Source: Ceratothoa steindachneri (Eukaryota > Arthropoda > Malacostraca > Isopoda > Cymothoidae). Taken from it: a stretch of 64,000 nt of DNA. The stretch lies in the NCBI GenBank assembly GCA_963969495.1, contig OZ018335.1:84674354-84738353 (forward strand), given 5' to 3'. Positions 25,261 through 36,296 of the stretch are shown piece after piece. The notes beneath the pieces were generated by a model. That model had not been told where the DNA came from. It searched no databases and saw nothing but the letters and a program-made list of their open reading frames with translations. The translations under genes and the position numbers were made by a program. Position 1 is the first letter of the stretch. Each line of letters begins with the position of its first letter.

Positions 25261-25297
25261 GCAATTTTAAACTTATATGAAATAAGTTTAAAATTGC
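25261..25297. repeat. Perfect 15-bp hairpin
   Basis: GCAATTTTAAACTTA (25261-25275) and its exact reverse complement (25283-25297) are separated by seven bases. It is AT-rich and sits 68 bases upstream of the second LTR-like repeat. Confidence 0.8.
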
Positions 25298-25364
25298 AAT
25301 AAAATATTTTGAATGTACTACACAAATTTTACTACATTTGCTGAATCAGAATGCTGGGTGCTCT

Positions 25365-25748
25365 TGTAGTGATCATGTACACAAATGTTGTGCACATTCA
25401 TTCATATACACGTTCGTTCTTACACTTAGATAGCGCCTGACGTCTCATATTCAACGCGTATCTATTGGCTCTTGACCTCTAACACCAATAATTCTCTTTT
25501 TTAATTCCGTATCTCCCCCTTGAGTCTGTTGATCTCGCTCTCTCTTTATCTATCTTGTTCGCGCTCACCTCCTATAAAACAAGAGAGATTATGCTGAGGA
25601 ACCCAGATCAAACTTAGAAACAATCGAGGACACGTCTTTATCGTTGTGATCCGTTCCACTTCGGTGGATGGATTCACCAAGCTCCATCCCTTCATTTATA
25701 AGAACCTCAAATTCCGAAATAACTTTATATTTTTATCAAGTTGTTTAT
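25365..25748 (+). repeat. LTR-like direct repeat, copy 2
   Basis: Same start (TGTAGTGATCATGTAC) and same internal TATAAAA as the copy at 23762. After the repeat, sequence differs from that after copy 1 (GGGTATCCAAGTACGAAC here). A frame opening at 25668 (MDSPSSIPSFIRTS) runs into a (TA)n tract. Confidence 0.65.
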
Positions 25749-25808
25749 GGGTATCCAAGTACGAACATATTTGGTCGGACATCCACAAGAAAGAACAGAC
25801 CCCTCTCG

Positions 25809-25812
<4 letters not shown>

Positions 25813-25863
<51 letters not shown>
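25813..25863. repeat. (TA)n microsatellite
   Basis: About 25 TA units lie between the LTR-like fragment and the relic that begins near 26031. It sits just outside the left end of the large inverted repeat. Confidence 0.95.
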
Positions 25864-25867
<4 letters not shown>

Positions 25868-26030
25868 TATAAATATAATGTGTTTTGTTTATTTGGATAC
25901 TGGATTTTTTCTAACAATTCTAATAACACTAAGTGAAATGTATTTGTATATTTATACCTATTTTTTTACTTGTTTCTTCTGCATGGTAAACCCATCCACA
26001 CGTCGAACATGCAAACATTCTGCTGCTATC

Positions 26031-27189
26031 ATGGCTCCAGGCGTTCAGCCCTCTATTGCGCCAGTGAAACACAGTTCTGAGCTCCCTGTACCCACCTTTT
26101 CAAAAAGAGACCAGCAGGGCTTAGAAAAGAAGAGCAGTTCAGAAGAATATGAAATCATTAATCCAGATTACAGAGGTGCAACTGAGAGAAACCCATACTA
26201 TCCCAACCAAAAAGATCGCAACCACCTGGTCAGACATCCCAGTCTCACAAAGTTCAATGCTTAGCTTTTAACCTTGAGCCTCAAGCAGTGAGATTTGTTA
26301 GATGAGAGTGGGCAAATATCAGATCAAGAAAGGGATAGCGGTGTTTTTCAAGCTTTATTACACGTCAAGATATGCTTTGCTTTTGCCACACTGTGAACGG
26401 TATTTTTAAAGCAATCAGAATCGCCTGTAACCCCAATGAGTGGTGCCGCTTCATTGACAGCTGCTTTATAACGGGAAAAGGTGTCCATCTCTTCCTCTTG
26501 CTTAGTCGGTCCAGCTCAAAAAGGAATACAGTAGTGTCAACACCTTGCTAGATACAATGAAATATGAAACGTACGGTTGGTTGGTTATAGGAGACTTCAA
26601 AATGGTGGCTTTTTTGATGGATCTTAAATAGGGCTTTACCAAGGTTCTTGTTATCTTTGCCCTAGGAACAGGAAGGAAACCGTGGCACACTACCATCAGC
26701 GGGATCGGCAACAACGGACCGAGTTTAGTGTCAGGAGAAACAATGTCAAATGGGAGCTTTTGTTGGACCCCCGAAAAAAACATTTAAAATTGAGCCTTAT
26801 AAAACAATTCGTCAGGGCTCAAGATAAGGAGTCTGCAGCGGTCCACAAATAAAAAAGTTTATGGAGTGCAAAAGTTTCCCGAGAAGCTCACTAGAGCGGA
26901 AAAAGCAGTGTAGAACAGCTTTGTTGCAGTGGTTCTGGGCTTCGTCGGTAATTACAAAGCGGAAAACTATGTAGAGCTTGTTGAGAACTTAAAAAACTAG
27001 GGAAGAGATGGGTTGTAGGATGTCCCTGAAAGTCAATATTCTTGACGCTCATCTTGCTAAGTTTAAAGAGATATGGAAACGTACTCCGAAGAGCATGGCG
27101 AGCACTTTTACTATAATCTACTGGACTTTGAACACCGCTATCAAGCATCGTATAATGAAATTCTTATGGGAGACTATACTTGGGGCTAA
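26031..27189 (+). pseudogene. Relic of a widespread arthropod repeat-borne protein (left copy, longer 5' end)
   Basis: The likely original start is MAPGVQPSIAPVKHSSELPV at 26031. EEYEIINPDYRGATERNPYY and PNQKDRNHLVRHPSLTKFN follow in one open frame to 26262, then fragments in shifting frames: SGQISDQERDSGVF, ACNPNEWCRFIDSC (26428-26470), TMKYETYGWLV and IGDFKMVAFLMDL (near 26557-26626), a TEFSV-type fragment near 26720, EKLTRAEKAV (near 26880-26912), and YSEEHGEHFYYNLLDFEHRY (27079-27138). I recognise this as a large multi-copy arthropod protein family of unknown biochemical role; from memory only, copies often sit in repeats. Stops and frameshifts make it dead. The large palindrome boundary (about 26203) falls inside it, but the reading frame crosses that boundary undisturbed here. 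Confidence 0.65.
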
Positions 27190-27559
27190 TTCGTGAAAGT
27201 AATTTATAGTATATGCATAAATCACGGAAAACTATTTTAATTGTCCCATTCATGTAATTCTAGAATAAATAATTTGCTTTTTTTGTAACATGTCGATTTG
27301 TTTCCACTTTATGCAAAAGAAAGTTCAAATTCGCTACTTCCTTTCATAGGGAATTTGTAAATTTCATATAAATATCATTATCCTGGACAAAAAAGAAAAG
27401 TTTGAAATAAATAACAGTGATTTTTCATGTAATCTAGACTCAAGTAAATAGAAAATAACAGTAGCTACCTAAAGAAAAAGTTGTGTAACAGAGTGTTATT
27501 ATTGAGGAGATCATAATGAACAAATAATAACTCCTTTTACTTCGTATGGAGGGAGTTTA

Positions 27560-27965
27560 TCCTTATTATCCCTTTTTTTTATCTTTAAGTTGCCTCTTCA
27601 AACGTTTGTCTTCTATTTATCTTGACTTAGGTATTCTGGTTGGCTGGGTCGGTTCTTGATCTTCGTACTTCTTCCTTTCTTGATGGGTTTTCATTTTATT
27701 GCATTTATCTTGCGTTGATGATTTCTTCTTGATTCTTGATGAGTTAGTCCTTGAAGTCGTTTTCTTCCGTGTTTCTCTCATGAGGCGATCCATTTATCTT
27801 GAGTCTTCTTGATTCTAGTTGAGGTGGTCCTTCTAGCGTTTTTCTTGACTTCCGTTTTCTTCTTGAGATTTGTTCATAAAAGGTTTTGGACTTTTGAGTT
27901 TCGAACGCGGTACCGGTAGATTTAAACGCCAATGCTCTAGCCATTAACCCACGGATTAGTCCGTT
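27560..27965 (-). repeat. tRNA-derived SINE (left copy)
   Basis: Read on the minus strand from about 27965. A Pol III A box (TGGCTAGAGCATTGG at 27943-27929) and a B-box-like GCGTTCGAAACT (27908-27897) are spaced as in a tRNA gene. A non-tRNA body follows with repeated AATCAAGAAGAC-type words. The head does not fold to a full tRNA with matching acceptor stem, so I call it a SINE and not a functional tRNA. The mirror copy is at 50885-51290. Confidence 0.7.
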
Positions 27966-28236
27966 TTGAGTTGGTATTTTAAAGGGCTATTTATATTATC
28001 GAGTTGGAAGGAATTTTTCTCTGATACATTTTCGCACACCTGCAATCGTACTAAATGCTAAGCATCTCTTGTGCTGTTGGAGACCACGTGCAAGAGTGAA
28101 CATTGTTGTTTGTTTATTTTCAAGCGATTGTTTTTTCAAATTATTGTTGCAGTAGAGAACCCACTGGTGTGAGCAGCGACCGTTTGCAACACCAATATGG
28201 TGACACCGGGCAAACTAACGCAATCCGCTGCTTAGT

Positions 28237-28268
28237 AGGGTTGATTCACACTATAGGTTTGGTCACAC
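28237..28268 (+). repeat. Possible 5' end of Harbinger element
   Basis: GGGTTGATTCACACTATAGG is a plausible terminal-repeat start for a PIF/Harbinger element, 150 bases upstream of transposase exon 1. I could not find an inverted partner near 30700-30950, so the call rests on position and style only. The mirror copy is near 50590-50620. Confidence 0.35.
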
Positions 28269-28389
28269 TTTACTCTCGCTCCGGACTTGGTTAACTCACA
28301 GTCCTGAGGAATTCACATGTCCGGTCTTCTCTCGGTCCCATCCTTCCATTTTCTTCAACACCAGTGGAAGTCATACCACCATTTACGGA

Positions 28390-30433
28390 GGATTTGTGAA
28401 TTTTCTCGAGCCGATTTGAAAATAATTGCCATTGCCCTTGGTGAAGAAGCAGAAAGAAAGCAACAAAGAAAGAGATTAAGGGTTCATCTTATGTTGCATG
28501 ATAGAAAGAGTGTAGGAGAATTTCATACTTTATATCGTCATCTTATTGATGATGAGAGTAAAATTTATAACGATTTCAGAATGAACACGTGAACATTTGA
28601 AAAAATACTATCAAAAATTGAGGATGACCAATCTCTCCAAGAAAAAAACTAGCTTTGTGTCTAAGGTAAGAAAAAGAAATATGGGACTCAGATTAATTTT
28701 GCACTACTCTAGGATAAGAGATAAAGGCACAGACGATAAAAGTTATTCCTTTTAATTGTTACATTGTCTGTACAATCATTATAAAGGGAAATCAAAATGA
28801 TCCTGCTGGTTCCACTTTCAGGTGTATGTAGGCTCCAGAGGTGATAGCGTCTCGTGGATGGACTCCTGGTATTGTGTTGCTCAATGCAATTCTTGTATAG
28901 GTTGACTACTTGTAGATAAGGAAGTAAAGTACTGCGAAAGAGCAGGAAAAAACGGAAGGTTTGGGGCATACATTATGTGCTAGGGGTGCATATGTCTGTA
29001 CGTTTTGGTTATGAATGTATTTGGTCTCAATTTCACAAACTAATGAAAACACGTTTGTCTTAATAAAATGTTAATCAGCTGGACTGAATTTCTTGACAGT
29101 AGATGCTATTAATGAAAAGAAGGTGTCTATTATTCTGTGGCCCGTTCTTTTTTCCTTTTTTTCTAATAAATATCTCATAAGACTAGCAAATGCACTGTTG
29201 TTATTTTCCTGTTTTTTTTTTCTTTTACGTGTGCGACGTTCTTGCTGAGGGAGTGTAACATGTGCAACATCATTAACTTTGTTGCTTTCTTTACCTCCTT
29301 GTTGACGGCAAAGTTCTTGTGTGCTATTGTCTTCATAATTATCTGAGTTTTCTGATTCATTTCCAGCCTGTTGCAGAAATGTAATTCGTGTTCTGTCCTT
29401 CATAAATCTAGACAGAAATGACATTTGGTCTTAATACTTCCATTTCTGGCTGGGTATTAGTAGCCGCCTCCCCGGTCTTTATTTTATTATTTATGTGTTT
29501 GCGATATTATGATTGCAGGCATTCCCAGCGTTCATTACAATTAGATTCCGAAAGTAAGTAGAAAAAAGAATTAGTTATTCCCTATGTTGTTTCATTGCAG
29601 GTTTTGGGCAACGGGGATTCCTACAAATCAATAGCTTTTAGCTAACGTCTAGGCCATTCAACCACTCAGGGTATTGTACTAAAAGTCTGTCATGCAATAA
29701 TGACGAACTTATGGCAGAGAATATATCAAAACCAAGTAAAAAAGACTGGACGCGAATTGCAAATGAATATTGGACGCAGTAGAACTACCCAAGCTGCATT
29801 GGTGCACTGGATGGTAAACATGTGATAATTGCAGAACCAGCAAATAGTAGTTCCTTATAGTTCTGCTAAAAAATACATTTTATGTTGTTCTATTAGCTTT
29901 GGTTGATGCAAACTACTGGTTCATATGGGAGGATCATATGGTAAGAATAGTGATAGTGGAATTTTTACAAATTACAAACTTCGCAAATATCGGGATGAGG
30001 ACCGATTGAATGTACCAGAAGATGCTTCACTTTCTGGCACTAATTTGCTTGCACCATATGTTATAGTAGGAGATAAGGCTTTCCCTATGAAGAAGAATTT
30101 AATGAGGCCCTACCCAGGTTCACAGACTGAACATGATGGAGAAAAAAAGGATTTTTGAACTATAACTTATGTAGAGCAAGGAGGATAGTTGAGTGTACAT
30201 TTGGTATTCTAGTGCAAACCTTCAGAATATATTTAAGGAAACTTAAAGCTAAGCCTTCTAATGCTAATGCAATCATTACAACAACAAGCATACTTCACAA
30301 TCTGATACAGCCTAATATCGTTGCATTACCAGATACTGCTGCTATGCCTTCATCAAATACAGTAGGCCTATATCCAATGAGAGGAAGAGGGGAAATGCTA
30401 CAAGGAAGGCTTTTGGCGCGAGAGAAACACTGA
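28390..30433 (+). pseudogene. PIF/Harbinger transposase (HARBI1-like), left copy, two exons
   Basis: Exon 1 (about 28390-28665) carries DLKIIAIALGEEAERKQQRK and SVGEFHTLYRHLIDDESKIY, the usual N-terminal block, then one stop at 28590 and KLALCLR. It ends in a consensus splice donor, CTAAG/GTAAGA at 28666. The acceptor TTCATTGCAG lies at 29591-29600, giving a 935-bp intron. Exon 2 (29601-30433) has the GDS(Y)KSIAF-type block, CIGALDGKHVIIAEPANS (first catalytic aspartate, about 29796-29850), SYGKNSDSGIFTNYKL (29934-29981), LLAPYVIVGDKAFPM (second catalytic block, about 30048-30092), LMRPYPG and the terminal NYNLCRARRIVECTFGILVQ (30158-30217) holding the DDE glutamate. Known role: nuclear DDE transposase acting with a Myb/MADF partner. 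Stops (for example 29790, 29860) and frameshifts shared with the right copy show decay before the palindrome formed. Confidence 0.85.
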
Positions 30434-30660
30434 GAGATTATTTCCGCTCCCCAGTTGGTTTAGTCTCGTGGGAAAAATAATAAAATATAAGTATACATTA
30501 TATTGAATTTTTTACCTTCACAACCCAACTGCCTGCTGAATTCCACCCAGCTACTTCTTCTTGCCCCGTTATCACTATAGTGTGGGAAAGTCAGGTCATA
30601 CAGTTCGGGTTTGTTTTTCACCAATTAACTTTTGTTTATTTTTTTTCAGTTTGTGCTCAT
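29040..30660 (-). pseudogene. MADF/BESS protein of the Harbinger element, left copy
   Basis: On the minus strand. The MADF exon (about 30635-30535) reads VKNKPELYDLTFPHYSDN followed by a damaged ARR-SSWVEFSRQLGC. The next exon (about 29548-29040) begins with a decayed MADF end (YRKHINNKIKTGEAATNTQ) and continues MSFLSRFMKDRTRITFLQQ (from 29424), a basic stretch RRTRKRKKKQ, and a BESS-like C terminus IDTFFSLIASTVKKFSPAD (29127-29071). Known of the family: MADF binds DNA and BESS mediates protein contacts; in Harbinger elements this protein accompanies the transposase. Its second exon lies in the transposase intron, and transposase exon 2 lies in its own intron. The first short exon seen in the right arm is lost here through a deletion of roughly 30 bp near 30748. 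Confidence 0.75.
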
Positions 30661-30954
30661 GTATAAGCTAGCTGTAAAAATGTTCCTTATATCAGTGATA
30701 AATAAAAATAAAATTAAAAAAAAATCATTTACCTAGCTTTTGCATGAACCCATGTTGTATAGGATGAAAGGCAGCAACACTTTCCTATACGAAGGCTGAA
30801 TCTCGACTGGAGCGGAGCAGGACCGGCCCATTGCTCCTTTAAAGCAACAAACCAAAATACTTAAAATAATAAGGAACTGGCGTCCCCGAAATTTCCTAGA
30901 AGAGAGGAACAGATTTTACTGATTCTAATACAGGTTCAGGCTGAGCCGGTTCAC

Positions 30955-32100
30955 TTAAGTGGCTGTAACCATCATTCAAGACATAATCCAAAAAGCACGA
31001 CATGCAAAACAAACGACTCTCTCCATTGGTAAAGTTGTGGAGAATGCTTTTGATAAGGTGTGGTACGAAGGGCTACATTGAACACTATCCCGCAATAGGG
31101 AGCCCTTACTTTAGACTAGAAAGCTCCTCTATCACTACCTCAAATACTCGAGGTGTAACATAAAATTTAGTAACAGCACAGCACCCTGATTTATACCACG
31201 CTTAGGCGTATCACACTCTACATAATATTCATAAATGACACCACACCTGAAAACTTCCGACATACTTACACAGTTTCCTATAGCGACGATGAGGCCAGGC
31301 TATTCTGCAGCAGCAGATCAGATAGAATCATACGATATGCACAAAAAATACTATGTGACAATAAAGACTATGAGGACAAGTGACTCATCATCACGAATAC
31401 TCATGGCGACATTTTATGGTGCAAGTGATCATTACATTCACAACCTAGAGATTTACTTGAACACAACAGATCGCAACTACCTAAACCCCACCACACTAAC
31501 CTACACACCCCAGAAAAAATCCTAGGGGCATCCTTCAACAAATCTATATAAAAAAACAAACACAAGCAATAGCCTAACACACAAACAAAATGCTGCGCAT
31601 GTCTCAAGATGCAGGAAAAATTTACAAATGGATTTAAACAAATCCCTTATAAGACCACTTCTCACATACAACCCATGACACTCGAGTGTGCGATTGTCTC
31701 TGGCAGAAAAAGGCTCAGCGCATCCAGAAGTCCCTGTTGTGATGGGTTTGCACCCCTTCCTCTACAAATTAATGGCCACACTCCAAAAAAACAATAAACT
31801 AACCCCTCCTAACACATATGCACACACCAGCCAAACAAAGCAGCTAGAGAAACTCACCAGACACCACATATCTACAGCACTATGGGAGAGACAATATGCT
31901 GTGATGGCACTGAGTCATCCCACAGCCCAAGACCACCCAAAAAACTGCCACTCTACATATACTCGTACGTTAGCTGCATCAAGCATGACGCGTTTCTAGG
32001 TAAACGCGCACAACTCGCTCTCATGCCCATCCTTTGGCCCTCTAATCGAACTGATACCCTGAGTCACATACAGAACACATCACTCATCAGTGTCTAGCCA
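30955..32100 (+). pseudogene. LINE reverse transcriptase and C-terminal relic (left copy)
   Basis: TTLSIGKVVENAFDKVWYEG (about 31013-31072) carries the first RT catalytic block with one base change (ENAFDKVW for DKAFDKVW). RIKF-type and LGV fragments follow, and the region of the second catalytic box is degraded. ATFYGASDHYIHNLEIYLNT (31410-31469) and thumb fragments such as ILGASFNKSI (31518-31547) follow, then the C-terminal LEKLTRHHISTALWERQYAV (31847-31906). The 5' end is truncated next to the Harbinger element. Many stops; inactive. Mirror copy at about 46727-47872. Confidence 0.75.
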
Positions 32101-32224
32101 CCAATCTCTTAACTCTTCCTTTCCCTCTAAAGTTATTTCCGCGCCTTTTCCTTCCTGACTACTGATCTAGTGTACTACACAGCCATCCCTTTCCGTCATT
32201 ATTATACACAAATTAGAGTAGTAG

Positions 32225-32300
32225 TAATACGTACGTGGCTCGAACCAGGGACCTCAGATGTGAGAAGCGTGAGGTTAGAACGCTTGAGTTAGGAGGATCT
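32225..32300 (-). repeat. tRNA-like Pol III B-box unit (left copy)
   Basis: On the minus strand CCCTGGTTCGAGCC (32250-32237) is a good B box, preceded by a tRNA-like segment (AAGCGTTCTAACCTCACGCTT, about 32288-32268). No clear A box or acceptor stem, so it is a SINE head or tRNA pseudogene. Confidence 0.5.
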
Positions 32301-34118
32301 TAATGCTGATAGGCTAAAAAACTGATCATTCTGTTGTTCTGGCCTAATCATAAATTAAAGAAACTAATTTTATTTTCTAAATATGTGTTGTTTGCTATTA
32401 TATGCTCATTCAATGTTAAATTTCTGAAAACATGTCGAAATAATGGACTCTATAAACTAATACGGTACCCACGAAATGGATTGAAACTCGTACCATAAAG
32501 TGGGTGCGCTATTTGTGCTGGGTACTCTATAATACGAATCTGGACCACCATATTTATTTCTGGCGAAGTATTCTATTTAGAGGCTATAGGATCATTTAAT
32601 ATTTACTCTTTTTCCTTCAATCCATTTTATCCAGGGTTTTCAATAGTTATTTATTCGTTTCCTCAATCTTTCTATACGAAATGGTCTTCGTTTTTACATT
32701 TTAGTCTTATCTCAAGTGAAAGATAAATAGCGAATCCATTATATTTCATGCCAAATGAAATCCTATAAAATTGTTCCGTTTTCGGAATCTAATTCATCTC
32801 GCAACGTCATGACACACATAGAACAACTCGATTTTAGTTCCAAGAACACCTCTGAATTTAACGGCTGCATCTGGACTCTATTTTTCCCCTAACATTTAGG
32901 AACATAAATTAACCAAGTCATTTTAATCAACCAGTTGCAACCTGACAAATATGTAGATCACTTCTGTCAAAATTATAGTGAGAAAACAGAGTAATGGAAT
33001 TTTGGAGACTTTCATAACGACTTTATTATTTTCATTACAAACCCAATTTCAATCTTTATCCATTATGACTTTATCTTGACTCACTGTTCATAACCATAAA
33101 ATCATTTTAAGACCAAAATATTTTTCAACTCCCTCTGGAATCAAATTAACTCAAGAAATTCACTTTCAAAGAAGTTATCTTCGCTCTTCTCATTTAGAGA
33201 GATCGATAGGGGTATTTTCTTCTTGATTGCCTTTCAAATGCTTCCAAAATCAATACCAAATATGAAAAGTGGCTAGTAAGATTCACTCTTAAATAGTAGT
33301 TAAAAATTAAGGTTATGAAACATTTATTGTACCAACACATTGCAATATATTATGCTCGCGTAACAGAGAAAGCTTTTACCTACGGCCAAAAATCAAATCC
33401 TATGCCAGATTCGGTTTACCGTTTTAATAATTCTATTCTCGAAATTCCCTACATCTACGTAAATTTCTCTTATTCCAGGTGTTCTTTATTATTTTAACAC
33501 TAAAATTCACTCCATACACGAGTATTTACTGTTCTCTTGTAGTCTACCTTTACTGGCTGTTATTCTTTCTGAGGACAAAAACTAGAAAACTAGAAAAGGC
33601 TGCGATCATGGGATAATCCCAGAGTAAAAATAATTAAATAATCACGGATTATTTGCTATAAAGACGCTATTATACAGTTTAAAGGCGTAAGTCAAATTAC
33701 ATAATCCTAATGTTTGCTTATTTTTACTTCTAACCCTCACAAGTGATTAAAGCAATAAGTAGTTCTCTAACCCCTCTGTAACTAATAGTGTATGGAACTG
33801 CAAAATAGAGCGTACTTTAATCACAGACTGATACTAAAGGCTAAAAAAAATACAAAAACCTACACATCGTCTTAAACCAAACTCTAGGTTACTTATTTGC
33901 GACTAAAAGTTTTTACAACTGTACATTGACAATTAAAAGCATTCTTTGTTTTATGTTTTCTCGTAAAATGCCTCGGTTTATATGCCTTGATCTCTCACCT
34001 TCAATACCGTATGGTCCCAGTGAGCGATTTTATGAGTCTGTTGAGTGTATTTTATTTCTTCCCGAACAGCGTTAAATTCTTTATTCTCCTTCTTGCGAAA
34101 TAGATACATGGAAAGGAA

Positions 34119-34199
<81 letters not shown>

Positions 34200-35693
34200 T
34201 CGAAATATTAGGAGTCATGTTCCCCTGTATGATGGATGGAAATTATTACAACTGCTGAATTTGGGAATAAAAGCGCTACATTTCCCTTTATTTTCGGTTT
34301 TATGTTACTCCTAAATTCGTGATACATTAGAGCTCGCTTCTTATCTTATTCTGGCTCTTGTTGATACTTGAGATTAATTTAGGTCTACATACATAGCGTG
34401 AGATCATTAGAAATGGAATGAAAGGGTAATTTTATATTGTTTAAGTATCGAGAAGATCTCTGTCTAAGAGAGGTGGCGGTAAGTTCTATAGGACATAATG
34501 TTGCACATGTTTTTATTCGTGGGAGCTTCGTGTTCTGATACTTATAAGGGATTTGGAATTCTTAAAATACATTTTCTCTCTTTATACATATATTCTAGAC
34601 ACTGAAAATGGTCCCAGTTTGAGAACTAAAACGTTTGAATAAATGTTAAATGATTTTTGTTGCTTTTTTGCTCATCCTTTTATAGATTCGAATGATTACC
34701 ACAGAAAATTCATATTGCCACAACATATATACCTAAATTAATTTTTTTAAACTTTTTAACAGTTTCTTGAAGCAAGGCAAAATTTATCCTTCTAAGACGC
34801 TGAAATTATATAAAGTGGTTCGCACTTAAGCTCCATTGTAAAATATCAGCCTTGAGTTATCAATTCCAATCTGGTCTCCCCACTAGATTTCTATATTTGT
34901 AGCAATTTAATTTCTAACCCATTGGTAAGTTCCACACCGTCTCTCCAAACAGTTAAATATATGAGTCCAAACTCATGGTCTTAACTTTGACTTTAATTGA
35001 AATAAGAACGGGTTGATTTGTAACTTCTCAGATCGTAATTTGACAGCTAATAAATCACATATATACAACTCCATTTGTTGGCTTGTAATTTAACTTAGAG
35101 AGATTAATATTAATTTTTGACAATATTGCCTGTTTTATTTTCAAATATTAGGCCCGAAGCTTGGTGAATTATTGAGTCCTAAATTGTTTAATAATCCTGT
35201 AGATAACTGTTTCTAACTTTGACTATAAAAGCGCACTATTCTCAGAGATTCAGAATTGTATATCAAAGGATGTTTTGACACATTTAAGCATTTTGTAAAG
35301 CGAAGAGACAAAATTAATAAATTTTCTTTCTTTAGTGAAAGGCCGCGACAACCTTACTGACCATTAAGGTAAGCATTTTGTTTTATGTTCTCTAGACGTG
35401 ATTTCTTGGTCTCTTACTCTCTGCCATCATTTTCCAGAGTTACAATCGTGCTGAATGTTTTGTTCCTCTCATGAATCCCTCACTCACTATGCTTTTAGGT
35501 TACTTGACGCCTTCGAAGAGTGTTATATAACTATCGTTGATATAGAGTAGTTATCATTAATATAATTAGAAATGATAATGTTATTATTATACTCTGTTTA
35601 TTTTTCGATATATATGTTAGAACTTTAGAAACTTCATTTTAAAACCATTGAAGTTAACGTTTCAGGAAAGTGAATTTCTTTTAAGAGGAAGAA
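32301..35693. other. Unassigned AT-rich DNA in left arm
   Basis: No coding similarity recognised apart from the (TA)n tract at 34122. It is mirrored in the right arm at about 43112-46510. The two copies have kept alignment over the whole distance, so both are the same age as the palindrome. Confidence 0.55.
34122..34196. repeat. (TA)n microsatellite, left arm
   Basis: About 37 TA units. The right-arm partner (44608-44673) is about nine bases shorter, showing the arms have changed length independently. Confidence 0.95.
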
Positions 35694-35782
35694 GGTGGGA
35701 TGCAAACCGTGCACACTGAGGCAGTGAGCAACCGCTTTGATCTCAACTAAACCGTCCCTTAGACCACTCGGCTACGCGGAAT
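35694..35782 (-). repeat. tRNA-like unit 1 (type II, Leu/Ser-like), left arm
   Basis: On the minus strand CGCGTAGCCGAGTGGTCTAA is a typical A-box region of Leu/Ser tRNAs, and GTGCACGGTTTGCATCCCACC is a B-box region. Spacing allows a long variable arm. The ends do not pair as an acceptor stem and the B box is off consensus, so I call a tRNA-derived repeat or pseudogene. Confidence 0.6.
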
Positions 35783-35892
35783 ACAACAAATATTTTTAGA
35801 ATAAACAAGCTTTTAAGGTACGCTTCGCAAGGTCGATCGGGACTATGAAAGAGAGAGAAATTTATATGGAATTCAAAGGATAAAGGAGAGTT

Positions 35893-36296
35893 GAGGTAAA
35901 CACGCGGCGAATATACAATGTATAAATCTCTCATTTTTGCGAAAGAATGATGAAATGAATCTAGCAAACCGCAAGAGACAGAAAAACAGAATATTTTTTT
36001 TCGTAAATGTTATTTCCTAATTCGCTTGTTTATACGGAAGATCTTTGTCCTCCGCGTAGCGGAGTGGTCTATGGGACAATTTAATTGAGATCAAATCGGT
36101 TGCTTGCTCGCTCCCTCAGTGTGCACGGTTTGAATCCCCCTCCCCTCTGTAAGTATCTTTGAGAATTAGGAAATAACTTTTCCGAAAAAAAATTATCCTG
36201 TTTTTCTGTTTTTTTCCGTTTGCTGGATTCATTTCATCATTCTTTCTCGTTTATGAAAGATTTATACATTGTATATTCGCGGCGTGTTTATCTCAA
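35893..36296. repeat. Local inverted repeat around tRNA-like unit 2, left arm
   Basis: Segment 35893-36025 is an imperfect inverted copy of 36164-36296 (both contain GCGAATATACAATGTATAAA and GAATGATGAAATGAATC on one strand). The 138-base centre holds the second tRNA-like unit. The structure repeats in the right arm at about 42509-42912, so it existed before the large palindrome. Confidence 0.8.
36050..36145 (+). repeat. tRNA-like unit 2, left arm
   Basis: CGCGTAGCGGAGTGGTCTAT (A-box region) and GCACGGTTTGAATCCCCC (B-box region) with about 60 bases between. Related to unit 1 but in opposite orientation. Both are preceded by a CTTGTTTAT word. The right-arm partner has a perfect GGTTCGAATCC B box. 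Confidence 0.6.

Larger units (their letters stand above)
24145..25364. other. Spacer between LTR-like repeats
   Basis: 1.2 kb without a recognisable gag or pol. A short frame opens at 24251 (MDSIQPFIKEPHSS) and could be a scrap of a gag start. GACGCGCAACTCTC occurs twice (near 24335 and 24402) and a longer word repeats at 24582-24735. Size and content fit a deletion derivative of an LTR element, or two unrelated LTR-containing fragments. Confidence 0.4.

Noticed and set aside
25668..26264. 198-codon frame crossing a (TA)n tract
   Set aside because: It joins an LTR-like fragment, a Tyr-Ile run from the microsatellite and the relic start; only the part from 26031 has family resemblance.
34045..34314. 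Frames through the (TA)n tracts in both arms
   Set aside because: Ile-Tyr runs from the repeat; no conserved sequence outside it.
35694..35782. Functional Leu/Ser tRNA gene
   Set aside because: A- and B-box regions are good, but ends do not pair as an acceptor stem and the B box deviates; duplicated and linked to a repeat body.
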